A DNA stretch of 51,826 nucleotides. It comes from a virus. Of this stretch, positions 15,810-25,027 are shown one piece after another. The position numbers and the translations under genes are program-made. Below the pieces are notes generated by a model. The model saw only the letters and a program-made list of their open reading frames with translations. It had not been told where the DNA came from and did not search any database. The stretch's first letter is position 1. Each line of letters begins with the position of its first letter. The DNA lies in the IMG/VR virus record IMGVR_UViG_3300025010_000080, positions 1 to 51,826 of that record; one strand, 5' to 3'.

Positions 15810-18800
15810 TTGGAAAATAGATATAAACTCATAATCGATTTAAAAAGTAAAATGATTACCAATAACACTTTGTTTAAACAAGGTAATACTGGTACTTCTG
15901 TTTTGGAGATCACTCTGGTTGATGAGGGATTGCCTGTAAATATAACGGGTCAAACTGTACAATTCAATTTTTTACGTTCGGATAGTGCGGTAGTTACCCA
16001 AGATAGCACAACAGGCGTAACCATCTTGGACGCGTTAACAGGTAAGTTTGAATGTGTGTTGAAAGCTGCTACGCTAGCCGTAGACGGTAAAGTTGAAGCG
16101 GAAATAGTTTTTACCGAGGGAACTGACGTTTTATCGTCTACGACGTTTGTCTTTTACGTGGACGCTAGTATTGGATTATTAAGTATTAAATATATATCCA
16201 GTATTGTTAGTGCGTTGGAGGAGTGGCAAACCACTTTTGATCTTGATGAGGCGAATAGAGCTAATGTATTCACGACGAGTCAGAGTAGCAGATCAACTAC
16301 TTTTAACGCTAGCGAAGCTTCTAGATCCTCTGTGTTTAATGCCGCTGAGGAATTAAGAGAGATTGGTGAAGATTCTAGAATAACGGCTGAGGATATACGG
16401 GTAAGTACTTTTAACGTGAACGAAGCCGCCAGAGCCAATACTTTCTCAACAAGTCAGAACGATAGAACTGCTACTTTTAACGCTAGCGAAGCTTCTAGAT
16501 CCTCTGTGTTTAATGCCGCTGAGGAATTAAGAGACGTATCTGAAGATTTACGCGAAGAACGATTCGAGGTAATACAAACCGCCGTAGATAATGTAGCTAG
16601 CACATTAAGTCTTGGTAGAGATGCCATAATGACCTCGACATATATTAGCGTCGGGAACGAGTCGTTCGTACCTATAAATTTACCATCGTATAATCCAGAT
16701 TCCGACTATTTTGACATCATTTATAATGGCGATTTTCTAACCAAGGATATGGAGTATTCGGAGAACGAAAACGGTTTAGGTGTTGATTTACTAGGTTGGA
16801 CGCTCGATATTGACGATACTGTCGTGTTCAGGGTGCATAAAGCCATCGTTGACTCTGCCTCTGGAGCGATCGCTGGCTCACAAATACAAGCCGGCGGGGT
16901 TACTGATGTTGAATTATCGAATGTGAGCGGTAACATTAAAGAACGATTTGAGACGTATCAGGCCGAAAGTGCGACGAAGGCAGAACTTGCAGTAACCGCA
17001 ACTACCACTGTTCTTGGGAGAGTCAAAGTAGATGGTTCTTCAATCGTTGCTGATGTAAATGGAGTACTTTCTTCTATCGGTAACGCAGGAGGTGGAGTTA
17101 TAACGGCATGGGCAGTAGGGACAACTTACGCAGCGACCGATATAATTTCATATGGCGGTAAAATGTGGGCATCACAAGTTAGTGGCAACATTGGTAAGAC
17201 TCCTGGAAGCAATACCCTGTATTGGCAAGAGTATTTTTCTAGTGCATTTACAGTACGTAATAGTATAAATCTATATGATTCTAGTCTAATCCAGACAGGT
17301 GTTATAGCAAGGTATGATACTGGTATATATGCCGCCTTGGATTATGCTATTATGTCTGGCAAAATGCCTGTTTCGCCAGGTAATACTTATGTAATATCAA
17401 AACCGAGTATTATGGGTGACAGTGATAACTTATTAGGAGTAATATCATGTTTTGGGGCTAGTTCAAATTATATAGGTCTTGATAGGGTTGTGGCTGGTTA
17501 CCCTGTAGCATATGGTATCACTTATGTAGAAAAAGTCGTAAATGAACGAATACAAACAGTCGTGACGATTGCATCGGATTCCCTTATTAGATTTATTGAC
17601 GTAAGACTTAAATCTAATACATTTGCATTAACCCAACCACTCATTGACGCTTATAAAAATAGTGTACAATTTCAAGCTGGAACAGATTTTACAGTTTACG
17701 AAGCTTATGGTTCTGCTTATCAGACATTAAAGGATATTTTCCAATCGCCAAGTCTCGCAGTAGCTCAAACTGATATCGTTTCATTAAAATCATCAATTGC
17801 TAATTCGTTGTCATTCTCCACAAAGGTTATTAAAAGTGGTGATTTCCTGTATGTCAGAACAACATGGGATGTTGCAAATGATTTAGTGCAAAAAATGGAG
17901 CTTAGAAGTTCGGGTGATTATACTAAAAATAAGTTAATTGAATTTGATAGCATCGGCTTAATACCGATTGCAACGACGGACATTAATGTACCAACGACTA
18001 CAATGACACTGTTGAAAAATGCAACTGATGATATTTGCCCCGCAAATTACAATGGCACTTACATTGGCGCAAATCATGGGCCAAACTATATACGATCAAT
18101 TGCTTGCACCGCACATGGAAAAACTGTTCAAGATGTAGGATCTGAATGGGTAGACGCTACTGCTACAAAGTGGTACATTATGCGAATCGTTGATGTTGAT
18201 AATATTTGGGTAATGTCTGAAAACATAGCCGTTGACGGAACTTGGCTATTTGATACTGCAATATCTGGTGGTAGCACACTGACCCACTCTCTAGGTGCGA
18301 CCCATACAGGGACAATCACATTCACAGTACAAACATTAACGATGCTTTATCCTTCAATCAAGAATGAGACAAGGAAGATATTAATTAATGGCAAGACCGA
18401 ATTGATAGCTGAAGGTGTTTATTCTTGTGATTATCTACAAGTTGTCGATGCTTATGATATTTCAAGTGTTAGTGGAATCTTGGCTTATGTAAGATCATTA
18501 GTTGGAGGAAGTACACAACCAGCGTTTGATAATGCTTCTATTGCTAATGATGCAAGAATGACTATAACATACACTTTTCAAAACAATGGTGCTTGTGTTG
18601 TTAACCACAGCCTGAGAACGTACAACAAGGTAAAGCTAACCTACGTTGGATTTATTCAAAGTATATCTAATGTCATGCCAAGTGGCGGAAATTTATTTGA
18701 GTACATCCCCAAAACAATTCCATTCGTAGTTGGTTCTAATACCTATGATTTTGAGAGCATAAAAGACATAACCAACATTCCAGACTCTGTTGAAGTGACA

Positions 18801-19334
18801 AAAGCTACATGGTCTATTGCCGATAATCCACCTGACCGATTCATTCAGTTTTCCAAAACAAGCGAAGGATTAAAGAATAGCAATTTTGGTTTTACTGTTG
18901 GATACTGCCCAGAGATTGGTATTGGTAAACCATCGGTTAGGAAAGACCTAATTGATAGTGCCTTCTATATGTACACAACCAAGAAGCAATATCCGAAAGG
19001 GATCAGTTTAAATAGTATAAAATATCCAGATAATCTCATCCCTGCGAATACTAACTTTGATATGGTAGCGTTTAGGTGTCCTATTAACTACGGATTAGAT
19101 ACGGACGCGACAAATATTAGTTGGTATAAGGTGAGCAATGATATTTATCTAATGTTAGATTATCACGTTAATATCGACAAAGTTTTGTCTTTGCCAGTTT
19201 CAATGCTTAATAAAAAAATCACTGTGGTAGAGAAGACTGATTCGTTTGTATTAAGTAGCGACTATGTGAGTTACGATGGGATTAAAATAGCAGTAACTGG
19301 TGGTTATGGGTATGCGGTGTTAAAGCTAAACTAA
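15810..19334 (+). CDS. Receptor-binding / baseplate protein with BppU-like N-terminus and carbohydrate-binding module
   Basis: A protein of about 1174 residues starting at TTG 15810. The GGGAGGTG ribosome site lies 6-7 bases before it and overlaps the ATG at 15795, which I therefore reject. Residues ~1-130 match the BppU N-terminal domain that docks to Dit/Tal. Residues ~140-255 are heptad-like xxFxxxExxR repeats, probably a trimeric coiled coil. A chitin-binding-type module lies at ~430-475 (AWAVGTTYAATDIISY, then YWQEY). The C-terminal ~700 residues are not recognised and probably bind the receptor. Base composition and codon choice change after about 17230, suggesting a mosaic join. A perfect 64-bp internal repeat lies in the coiled coil. 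Confidence 0.75.
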   Translation: MENRYKLIIDLKSKMITNNTLFKQGNTGTSVLEITLVDEGLPVNITGQTVQFNFLRSDSAVVTQDSTTGVTILDALTGKFECVLKAATLAVDGKVEAEIVFTEGTDVLSSTTFVFYVDASIGLLSIKYISSIVSALEEWQTTFDLDEANRANVFTTSQSSRSTTFNASEASRSSVFNAAEELREIGEDSRITAEDIRVSTFNVNEAARANTFSTSQNDRTATFNASEASRSSVFNAAEELRDVSEDLREERFEVIQTAVDNVASTLSLGRDAIMTSTYISVGNESFVPINLPSYNPDSDYFDIIYNGDFLTKDMEYSENENGLGVDLLGWTLDIDDTVVFRVHKAIVDSASGAIAGSQIQAGGVTDVELSNVSGNIKERFETYQAESATKAELAVTATTTVLGRVKVDGSSIVADVNGVLSSIGNAGGGVITAWAVGTTYAATDIISYGGKMWASQVSGNIGKTPGSNTLYWQEYFSSAFTVRNSINLYDSSLIQTGVIARYDTGIYAALDYAIMSGKMPVSPGNTYVISKPSIMGDSDNLLGVISCFGASSNYIGLDRVVAGYPVAYGITYVEKVVNERIQTVVTIASDSLIRFIDVRLKSNTFALTQPLIDAYKNSVQFQAGTDFTVYEAYGSAYQTLKDIFQSPSLAVAQTDIVSLKSSIANSLSFSTKVIKSGDFLYVRTTWDVANDLVQKMELRSSGDYTKNKLIEFDSIGLIPIATTDINVPTTTMTLLKNATDDICPANYNGTYIGANHGPNYIRSIACTAHGKTVQDVGSEWVDATATKWYIMRIVDVDNIWVMSENIAVDGTWLFDTAISGGSTLTHSLGATHTGTITFTVQTLTMLYPSIKNETRKILINGKTELIAEGVYSCDYLQVVDAYDISSVSGILAYVRSLVGGSTQPAFDNASIANDARMTITYTFQNNGACVVNHSLRTYNKVKLTYVGFIQSISNVMPSGGNLFEYIPKTIPFVVGSNTYDFESIKDITNIPDSVEVTKATWSIADNPPDRFIQFSKTSEGLKNSNFGFTVGYCPEIGIGKPSVRKDLIDSAFYMYTTKKQYPKGISLNSIKYPDNLIPANTNFDMVAFRCPINYGLDTDATNISWYKVSNDIYLMLDYHVNIDKVLSLPVSMLNKKITVVEKTDSFVLSSDYVSYDGIKIAVTGGYGYAVLKLN
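16297..16360 (+). repeat. Perfect 64-bp internal repeat, copy 1
   Basis: Identical to 16471-16534. It encodes the coiled-coil unit TFNASEASRSSVFNAAEELR. The copies are 174 bp (58 codons) apart, so they stay in frame. Confidence 0.9.
16471..16534 (+). repeat. Perfect 64-bp internal repeat, copy 2
   Basis: Second copy of the coiled-coil repeat in the BppU-like gene. The lack of any silent difference indicates a recent duplication or gene conversion. Confidence 0.9.
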
Positions 19335-19377
19335 TGTCGCAGTAGACGCATTATACGAAATAAAAGGAGGTTAATCA

Positions 19378-20970
19378 ATGGGAGCACCAAAAATTAAAAT
19401 TTTACAGGAATTAGTCGATACTCATACGTCGGAGTTGGCAGAGAATGTATCAGTAAGGGATTTCGGAGCAATAGGTGATGGATCGGACGAGACGCAAAAG
19501 TTTAGAGACGCCATTGCAACTGGAAAACGTGTTATTGTACCAATGCCTATAACTTTTTATGGGATAACATCGGCATTGGTGAGATCAGGTGAAGTCTCTA
19601 AAGTTAATTTGGTTGGGGTTGGCGGAATACCTGAAATACGCCTTATAGGCACACCTAGTTTAACCGATACTAATGTAAATTCTGTATTTAAACCGGATGG
19701 GATATTATGTACAGGTTTTAGGCTGAGAAACCTTTTATTGCGTGGAAATTGGGATGGCGAATCAGCAACGGATTTTGCTGATTCAATAGGCGTTTGGCTC
19801 ACTCCCTCAGAAAATTATATCCCTGACATTGATAATGTGTGGTGTGAAAATTTTGCAGACTATGGACACTATTTTTATGTTAACAAAGGTAGTGTTGGGA
19901 GAATTTACGCTAATGAAAATCGTGTACAAGGTGTAGCAATAACGAATGTTGAAGATAGTCTTGAAATTTCATATATTTCAGCAGAACGAAATGGGAATTC
20001 GGATGTTAACAGTGGAGCAGGAGTTGACATTGAGTATTCTGCATCACGGCCAATTGGCTTAAAAAATATCCATATTGGTAAAATATCCTCTAATTATAAT
20101 CAAAGGGGTGTAGTTGTTACCTCGGGGTCTGCAACAGACGTCATTCTTTCAGGACATGGAATTTCATATAACGACTTCAATGTTTTTATAGATGAAATAA
20201 CAACCAAGGGAAATATTTCGGACGGTCTGCTTATTGACTTCCCTAGTACACATGTAAAATCCTTTGTCTCTAATGATGATGGTGTTTCTGCTGATTGTGG
20301 TATTCTAGTGAGAGGAACAAACCCCATAACAAGGAACTCTCTTAGAATAGACTCTATTTTCACTAATGGTTCATTTAACGGGTCATACTTCACTTGTGCT
20401 TCTACTGATCACCCTTATAAAAGTGTTATGTTGGGGACTGTTATTTTGTTAAATAGTGCCAACAGGGGGTTGTATATGGGGAGTGAAGGGTGGGCTGTAA
20501 AATCTGTTATACAGGATTTATTTGATTTTACATCAGCTATTGGTGCGATAGTGTCAAATATTGAAAGGAATGTAAACATATTGCGAGGGCTGGCATTTGG
20601 TGGGGTAACCCAACCAATGTCAAGGAGAACGTTTAAATTACCTGTTCCAACTAATTTGGCAGTATCAACGGAATATAAATTGGCACCTAATCATTACGTC
20701 GAACGAATTGTCGTTCATGTTGTTACTGCATCAACCACCAATGTTCGGATGAGGGTTAAGGTAGGTGGAAATACAAAGGCCGATATTCGTATTAACACCA
20801 TTGGGGTTCGTACAATTGGTCTCAAGGCCAATGAAGTTGATGCGTTGGACACAAATACTTCTGCTATTGGAACTGATATGTTAGGTGATCTAAGACTTGA
20901 ACCATTGGATATACCATGGCCCAATGACGGTAGCGTTGTTGTTTACGTGGAATACAATAGTTTGTACTAA
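19378..20970 (+). CDS. Tailspike with right-handed beta-helix (pectate-lyase-like) fold
   Basis: A 530-residue protein with a short N-terminal anchor followed by VSVRDFGAIGDGSDETQKFRDA (residues ~24-45), the classic entry motif of Pectate_lyase_3-type tailspikes. The middle has many short beta-strand turns ending in N or G, consistent with a beta-helix, and the last ~120 residues are probably a beta-sandwich tip. Such proteins bind or cut surface polysaccharide or teichoic acid. AAAGGAGG precedes ATG 19378. Catalytic residues cannot be assigned by eye. Confidence 0.8.
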   Translation: MGAPKIKILQELVDTHTSELAENVSVRDFGAIGDGSDETQKFRDAIATGKRVIVPMPITFYGITSALVRSGEVSKVNLVGVGGIPEIRLIGTPSLTDTNVNSVFKPDGILCTGFRLRNLLLRGNWDGESATDFADSIGVWLTPSENYIPDIDNVWCENFADYGHYFYVNKGSVGRIYANENRVQGVAITNVEDSLEISYISAERNGNSDVNSGAGVDIEYSASRPIGLKNIHIGKISSNYNQRGVVVTSGSATDVILSGHGISYNDFNVFIDEITTKGNISDGLLIDFPSTHVKSFVSNDDGVSADCGILVRGTNPITRNSLRIDSIFTNGSFNGSYFTCASTDHPYKSVMLGTVILLNSANRGLYMGSEGWAVKSVIQDLFDFTSAIGAIVSNIERNVNILRGLAFGGVTQPMSRRTFKLPVPTNLAVSTEYKLAPNHYVERIVVHVVTASTTNVRMRVKVGGNTKADIRINTIGVRTIGLKANEVDALDTNTSAIGTDMLGDLRLEPLDIPWPNDGSVVVYVEYNSLY

Positions 20971-21006
20971 GTCACATTCGATGCATTATCAGACACACAG
21001 ATTGGC

Positions 21007-21033
21007 AAAAAAGAACCCCCCCCTAAAAGGAGG
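21007..21033 (-). terminator. Intrinsic terminator of the recombinase gene
   Basis: Read on the - strand, CCTCC, a five-base TTTTA loop and GGGGG form a stem directly after the stop codon, followed by TTCTTTTTT. It would also separate the leftward recombinase transcript from the rightward tailspike transcript. Confidence 0.6.
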
Positions 21034-22017
21034 CTACTGAACCAAGTATTGATGGTGCGATTGCTTACGTTTTTCATTAGTAACATCGACGTATATCATC
21101 GTTGTTGATGGATCAGAGTGACCTAATAGTGCTTGTACTGAAGCTAATTCGGCACCATTCGCGAGCATTAATGTAGCAAAAGTGTGACGAAATATATGTG
21201 GGTATACATTCTTAGTGACCTCTGATCTCTTAGCAATCACTTTTACCTCTCGCTCAATTCCCCTACAGGATAATCTTTGATGAGGCCTTCGTTCAGAAAC
21301 AAATAGAGCGGGGTCCTTATCTATTCGCTTCATAAGATATTTCTTTAGATGGTACATGGCTTTAAACGAAAAATATACCGGTCGTTCCTTGTTACCTTTA
21401 CCAATGACTAACACCGATAGCGCCTGATAATCTATATCATTACGGCTCATTTTCTGTATCTCAGAGAGTCTTCCGCCAGTAGCATAAAGTACTTCTACGA
21501 GCGCACGTTCTCTGGGGCTTACACAAGCCTCTCGAATCATTTCTAACTCCTCAATAGTCAACGCCTTTGCAACTCGCTGTTCCTTCTTCAAAGGTCGGAT
21601 ACGCTTGGTTGGGTCATGTTGGATAATCTCTTCTGAGGAAAGCCATCCAAACATACTCTTGAGCACCGACAGACGTTTTGCTAGTGACGAGGTTTTTAGA
21701 TGGTCGCATTCGCTTAGGTATATTCTCAGATCCGCTGTTGTAATCTCACTCGTTGCTTTTGATACACGTTTAGCGAAAATCCTAAGTTCATGCGTATATC
21801 CTTTGAGTGTAGACTCAGCAAGTCCTTCGAGTTTCTTTCCAGATAGAAAAAGCTTTATCTTTTGTGTTAGATCTGGATGACCAATCGCAACCAAAGCTGG
21901 CTTTATATCGTATTGTGATAGGATACTAACGACTCGTTGTTTATTCGCGTCACAAGTAATAGTCATTAATTGACCCAACAGAATCTCAGCGGTCGAACTT
22001 AATATTTTCGTCGACAT
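21034..22017 (-). CDS. Tyrosine site-specific recombinase (XerC/D-like integrase)
   Basis: A 327-residue recombinase. The core-binding SAM-like domain spans ~50-135 and the catalytic domain ~150-320. All active-site residues are present: R183 (GGRLSEI), K207 (GKGNKERPV), H274 and R277 (HIFRHTFA), H300 (LLGHSD) and nucleophile Y309. It could integrate the phage or invert a DNA segment. It is the only gene besides its regulator on the - strand and splits the tail/lysis gene series. AAGAGGAG lies before the ATG, and its 5' end overlaps the RHH gene by 19 bases, so they form one operon. Confidence 0.9.
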   Translation of the reverse strand: MSTKILSSTAEILLGQLMTITCDANKQRVVSILSQYDIKPALVAIGHPDLTQKIKLFLSGKKLEGLAESTLKGYTHELRIFAKRVSKATSEITTADLRIYLSECDHLKTSSLAKRLSVLKSMFGWLSSEEIIQHDPTKRIRPLKKEQRVAKALTIEELEMIREACVSPRERALVEVLYATGGRLSEIQKMSRNDIDYQALSVLVIGKGNKERPVYFSFKAMYHLKKYLMKRIDKDPALFVSERRPHQRLSCRGIEREVKVIAKRSEVTKNVYPHIFRHTFATLMLANGAELASVQALLGHSDPSTTMIYVDVTNEKRKQSHHQYLVQ

Positions 22018-22244
22018 GGTAATTCACTCCTCTTATCTAATCCGTAGAATGCTAATGAGTGTTTTTTGAGTTCTTCAACGATGGTGTGAACACTGATTAT
22101 CTCAGTTGCATGATGGGCAATTTCCCATAGTAAAAACGACTCTTCAATAATTTTGGTTTTCTCCTGTTTAAGCATTATGGACCAAGCGTCGAGTCTTAAG
22201 GTGGTTTCTTGATTCAATCGTATTCCCATTAACTTCTTCGTCAT
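21999..22244 (-). CDS. Ribbon-helix-helix regulator (possible recombination directionality or autorepressor)
   Basis: An 81-residue protein. Residues 3-42 fit a CopG/Arc ribbon-helix-helix: a short strand KLMGIRLN, then two helices in TLRLDAWSIMLKQEKTKIIEESFLLW. Such dimers bind short palindromes. A perfect 16-bp palindrome lies over its own -35 element 31 bases upstream of the start, so autoregulation is likely. It is co-transcribed with the recombinase and may also control its expression or direction. AGGAGGTGTAAC precedes the ATG. Confidence 0.7.
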   Translation of the reverse strand: MTKKLMGIRLNQETTLRLDAWSIMLKQEKTKIIEESFLLWEIAHHATEIISVHTIVEELKKHSLAFYGLDKRSELPCRRKY

Positions 22245-22263
22245 GTTACACCTCCTGAGTCAT

Positions 22264-22292
22264 AGTGTATCACGGTATAACTAGTTATACAA
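22264..22292 (-). promoter_or_regulatory. Promoter and palindromic operator of the RHH-recombinase operon
   Basis: On the - strand TTGTAT (22287-22292), a 17-bp spacer and TACACT (22264-22269) form a sigma-A-type promoter. The perfect palindrome GTATAACTAGTTATAC (22275-22290) covers most of the spacer and part of the -35, an ideal operator for the adjacent ribbon-helix-helix protein. Confidence 0.6.
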
Positions 22293-22332
22293 TAAAGCGG
22301 AACGAAAAAACTAAAATTAGGAGGCACATTAA

Positions 22333-23169
22333 ATGGGTGTAAATAACATGTCGCCAATGAGTGGCAGAATGTTTAAAGAAAACGATCAAATTATAAATCG
22401 AGCAGATATGCTGGAAGCGATCTATAAGGCCTTAATCGTAGATAAAAATGCGGGGGTTGCAATTACTGAGAGTTTACCGTCGGGCATCAAGGTCATTGGG
22501 GCTACAATGTCACATGGAGATATACCAAACTTCCTCTTCGACACTCCTAATGGTATAGGGGCACCACTTCTAGCCAATGCCGCATACACGCAGGCCGCTA
22601 TTGATAGGCCTCATCCAGTTTCAGGAGAAGCCCCGCAGGGATGGTTTAGGGGGTGGGTGTTCACCGACCAAGCAGGGACGCTGTATCTTGAAGAGAGCAA
22701 CGCAGCCAGTTCGGGATGGACCACAACATCAACAAAAGTTGTGGCTGCAGGAGTTTCGGCTATTATTCCGTGGGCAGAACTTACTAAAAAGTATGCTAGA
22801 TATCGTTTCGTAAACGGGGCCACAGCGCAGGGAACGTTTATCCTAATTCAGTATTATAAGGGTGTGGATAAGACCCCTATAATGTCCAACGATGGCGATA
22901 TGGTTTCTATCGGAAGCAAGAATGACACAGCGGTTATTAATGGCGGATCAACATCAATGATAGCGGGAATAAAAGGTGTTGAGTCTATTCTTCAAGGCGC
23001 GGGAACGGGATCTTTGCCAGTTACTGTTACTGGGAATTTAACGAAGTTGTCTACGGAAGCAGATCCCGCAGGTCAAGAGGGTTGGAGACTCTTAATCATT
23101 GATAAAACGGTGTCTCCTGCCACATCAATCGTTAAGATTTATCATAATGGTATTTGGGAGGCGTTTTAA
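22333..23169 (+). CDS. Putative virion / tail-associated protein of unknown function
   Basis: A 278-residue protein starting MGVNNMSPMSGRMFKENDQI with TAGGAGG upstream. The opening MSGRMFKEND--INRADML resembles the start of small phage structural proteins coded between tail and lysis genes. The body is beta-rich with many G, T and S residues. It lies just after the recombinase insert and just before the holin, so it probably belongs to the late tail genes. No enzymatic motif was recognised. Confidence 0.5.
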   Translation: MGVNNMSPMSGRMFKENDQIINRADMLEAIYKALIVDKNAGVAITESLPSGIKVIGATMSHGDIPNFLFDTPNGIGAPLLANAAYTQAAIDRPHPVSGEAPQGWFRGWVFTDQAGTLYLEESNAASSGWTTTSTKVVAAGVSAIIPWAELTKKYARYRFVNGATAQGTFILIQYYKGVDKTPIMSNDGDMVSIGSKNDTAVINGGSTSMIAGIKGVESILQGAGTGSLPVTVTGNLTKLSTEADPAGQEGWRLLIIDKTVSPATSIVKIYHNGIWEAF

Positions 23170-23210
23170 ATAAAATTTATTTTTATGGGTATCAAAGAAG
23201 GGAGTAGATA

Positions 23211-23564
23211 ATGGAGTCAGCGATCACATTGGCCAAACAAAGCGATAGTACTATAATAACTCTACTTGTGGTGGTGGCATTGATTATAGTAGCGCTTATA
23301 CCTGTAATGAAAACCATAGCCTCTATCGATGGAACAAAGCGGAAACAGGATTTCGACCGCGAAGGACGCTTAATACAAGTAATCGAAAAAAACACCGAAG
23401 TAAACTCGGCATTGAAGTCAATGATCGAAACAGATCAGAAACATTGCGGCGTTTGTCGCCTTGAACAATTCAACTTATTTCGTAAAGTATTTGATAATCA
23501 AGAAATCGCCAATGTGAAGTTGGCCGAAATCTCACAAAAAATACATAAGGAGGACGTAATGTGA
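23211..23564 (+). CDS. Holin-like / lysis accessory membrane protein
   Basis: A 117-residue protein with one strong membrane helix at ~14-36 (TIITLLVVVALIIVALIPVM) and a long charged helical C-terminus with a CGVC pair. It precedes the endolysin and overlaps it by four bases (ATGTGA). Single-span proteins at this place act as holins or holin partners. Which of the two membrane proteins in the cassette forms the hole cannot be told from sequence. AAGGGAG lies before ATG 23211. Confidence 0.55.
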   Translation: MESAITLAKQSDSTIITLLVVVALIIVALIPVMKTIASIDGTKRKQDFDREGRLIQVIEKNTEVNSALKSMIETDQKHCGVCRLEQFNLFRKVFDNQEIANVKLAEISQKIHKEDVM

Positions 23565-24286
23565 ACTCTCCTGGTAAACTAACAGTTAACAAAGGTCACG
23601 GTCCTAAGGATAACGGAACTTTTGATCCAGGGGCCATTGGTCCAACAGGACTCAAGGAATCAACGCAAAATCAAGAAATCGGGGATCTTGTAATTGCAAA
23701 TATGCGTCGTAACGGATGGACAGTACTCGATATCCAAGACGGGGATCTAGACGATGTTACCGATGTATCGAACGCTTGGGTCCCGCAATACTTTCTATCC
23801 ATTCATGCCGATTCGTTTGCTGATCCAACAGCCCATGGAATTACTACGTACGTACAAGCTCTAGGTGGTTGGGCAGAGCGAATCGCCAGAGAAGTACAGA
23901 AAGAAATGATACTCGCCACGGGTCTTACTGATCGTGGTGTAAAAGTAGCTAATTTACACGTCACAAGGGAGACGAACGGTCCTGCTTTATTGGTCGAGTG
24001 TGGTTTTATATCCAATCCTAAAGAGGAAGCGTTGATGAAACATCCTAAGTGGGATCAGACGGTCTCTAGCGCTATCTGCCGGGGTTTAAGTCGAGCCGTG
24101 GATGTGCCTTACTCGGAATCGATTACGCCCGTTATAGCCTCATCTGTGGCCTTTACAGAGGCTTTAGACCCCGACGTTAATCTTGTTGTCTGGGTTGCTG
24201 AGTCAAAGGTTCTGAGAGCCATACAAGATATTAAGCGGTTAGGCTTTTACGCCGAACAATTCCCATTAAAATTAAGGAGGGATTGA
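23561..24286 (+). CDS. Endolysin, N-acetylmuramoyl-L-alanine amidase (Amidase_3)
   Basis: A 241-residue zinc amidase that cuts the bond between muramic acid and L-alanine in peptidoglycan. Zinc ligands H13 (NKGHG), E33 (LKEST) and H82 (SIHADS) and catalytic E146 (LLVECGFISNP) are all visible, and the domain spans ~7-175. The last ~60 residues are a short C-terminal segment that may bind the wall. The start is GTG 23561 with AAGGAGG eight bases upstream; an overlapping ATG two bases earlier is out of frame. It sits between two holin-like genes. There is no signal peptide, so release depends on a holin. Confidence 0.9.
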   Translation: MNSPGKLTVNKGHGPKDNGTFDPGAIGPTGLKESTQNQEIGDLVIANMRRNGWTVLDIQDGDLDDVTDVSNAWVPQYFLSIHADSFADPTAHGITTYVQALGGWAERIAREVQKEMILATGLTDRGVKVANLHVTRETNGPALLVECGFISNPKEEALMKHPKWDQTVSSAICRGLSRAVDVPYSESITPVIASSVAFTEALDPDVNLVVWVAESKVLRAIQDIKRLGFYAEQFPLKLRRD

Positions 24287-24291
24287 TTATA

Positions 24292-24630
24292 ATGATGACT
24301 TTGACGAACTTTTTGAACCCGAATACCTTGACGTACAACGTGCTGATGATCCTGTTATTTGCTTTATTCATCGGATGGCTGTTCTACCGAGGAGAAAAAA
24401 CGAGGGCGAAACGGATAATACTTTCAGTTGTTCTAGCGGCTGAGAGGAAATTTGATATTCAAGGTGCTGGAAAACAAAAGTATGCCTACGCGATCGGAAT
24501 AATATACAGTAGGTTGCCGTGGGTTTTAAAGATTTTTATTTCGGAAAGCGAAGTTAAAAAATTAATTGAAGAAGCCGTTACGAATATGAAAAATATATTG
24601 AAAGATACAGATGCTGGAACACCAGTTTAA
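24292..24630 (+). CDS. Holin, LLH family
   Basis: A 112-residue protein starting at ATG 24292, 11 bases after AAGGAGG. One membrane helix lies near residues 17-34 (NVLMILLFALFIGWLFY), followed by AAERKF, GAGKQKYAYAIGIIY and SRLPWVLKIFIS, the conserved segment of LLH-type phage holins. It follows the endolysin gene by five bases and ends the late operon. It would permeabilise the membrane so the amidase reaches the wall. Confidence 0.75.
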   Translation: MMTLTNFLNPNTLTYNVLMILLFALFIGWLFYRGEKTRAKRIILSVVLAAERKFDIQGAGKQKYAYAIGIIYSRLPWVLKIFISESEVKKLIEEAVTNMKNILKDTDAGTPV

Positions 24631-24642
24631 ATATAGACTTGA

Positions 24643-24667
24643 TCGCGATAATAACACACGTTATAAT
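24643..24667 (+). promoter_or_regulatory. Island promoter 1
   Basis: Box TCGCGATAATAACA, five bases, TATAAT. This copy is unusual in also having a fair -35 (TTGATC at 24639-24644, 17-bp spacer), and it is the first promoter after the lysis genes. Confidence 0.8.
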
Positions 24668-24700
24668 GAAAGATGGAGGTCTTGAAGGGAGAGGCATAAT

Positions 24701-24994
24701 GTGTTTGCACAATTCACCAAAAAAGACAAACGAACAAACTTAGAGAAGGAGATTGATTCGATTATAATCGATATGTCAAATTATGAGGTACATTCAAAGG
24801 AGTATTCTGCTATAGTAGAGAATCTTGAAAAGTTATATAAGGTTAAGACGAACGAAAGTTCACACCGTATATCGCCAGACACGATAGCTATTATAGCGGG
24901 AAACTTATTAGGAATAGCCTTAATAATGGGATATGAAAAAGCGAATATAATCACCACAAAAGCGTTGGGGTTTGTCCTTCGAGGGCGTGTTTAA
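24701..24994 (+). CDS. Conserved small phage protein, unknown function
   Basis: A 97-residue protein read from GTG 24701 with GAAGGGAGAGG upstream; the ATG overlapping it by one base (24699) gives only 14 codons. Residues ~1-50 are charged helix (NLEKEIDSIIIDMSNYEVHS) and ~60-95 read SPDTIAIIAGNLLGIALIMG, then TTKALGFVLRGRV. I recognise the C-terminal pattern as widespread in Firmicutes phages but know no function. The stop codon lies in the loop of the following terminator. Confidence 0.7.
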   Translation: MFAQFTKKDKRTNLEKEIDSIIIDMSNYEVHSKEYSAIVENLEKLYKVKTNESSHRISPDTIAIIAGNLLGIALIMGYEKANIITTKALGFVLRGRV

Positions 24995-25015
24995 ATAACA
25001 TGCCTTCTCTTTTTG
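24981..25015 (+). terminator. Terminator with stop codon in its loop
   Basis: GAGGGCGTG (24981-24989) pairs with CATGCCTTC (24999-25007) around a TTTAAATAA loop that contains the TAA of the upstream gene. TTTTT follows. Confidence 0.8.
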
Positions 25016-25027
25016 CCTGTTTGGGGT

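Noticed and set aside
15795-15812. ATG 15795 as start of the BppU-like protein
   Set aside because: The ribosome site GGGAGGTG begins within this ATG, so TTG 15810 is the credible start.
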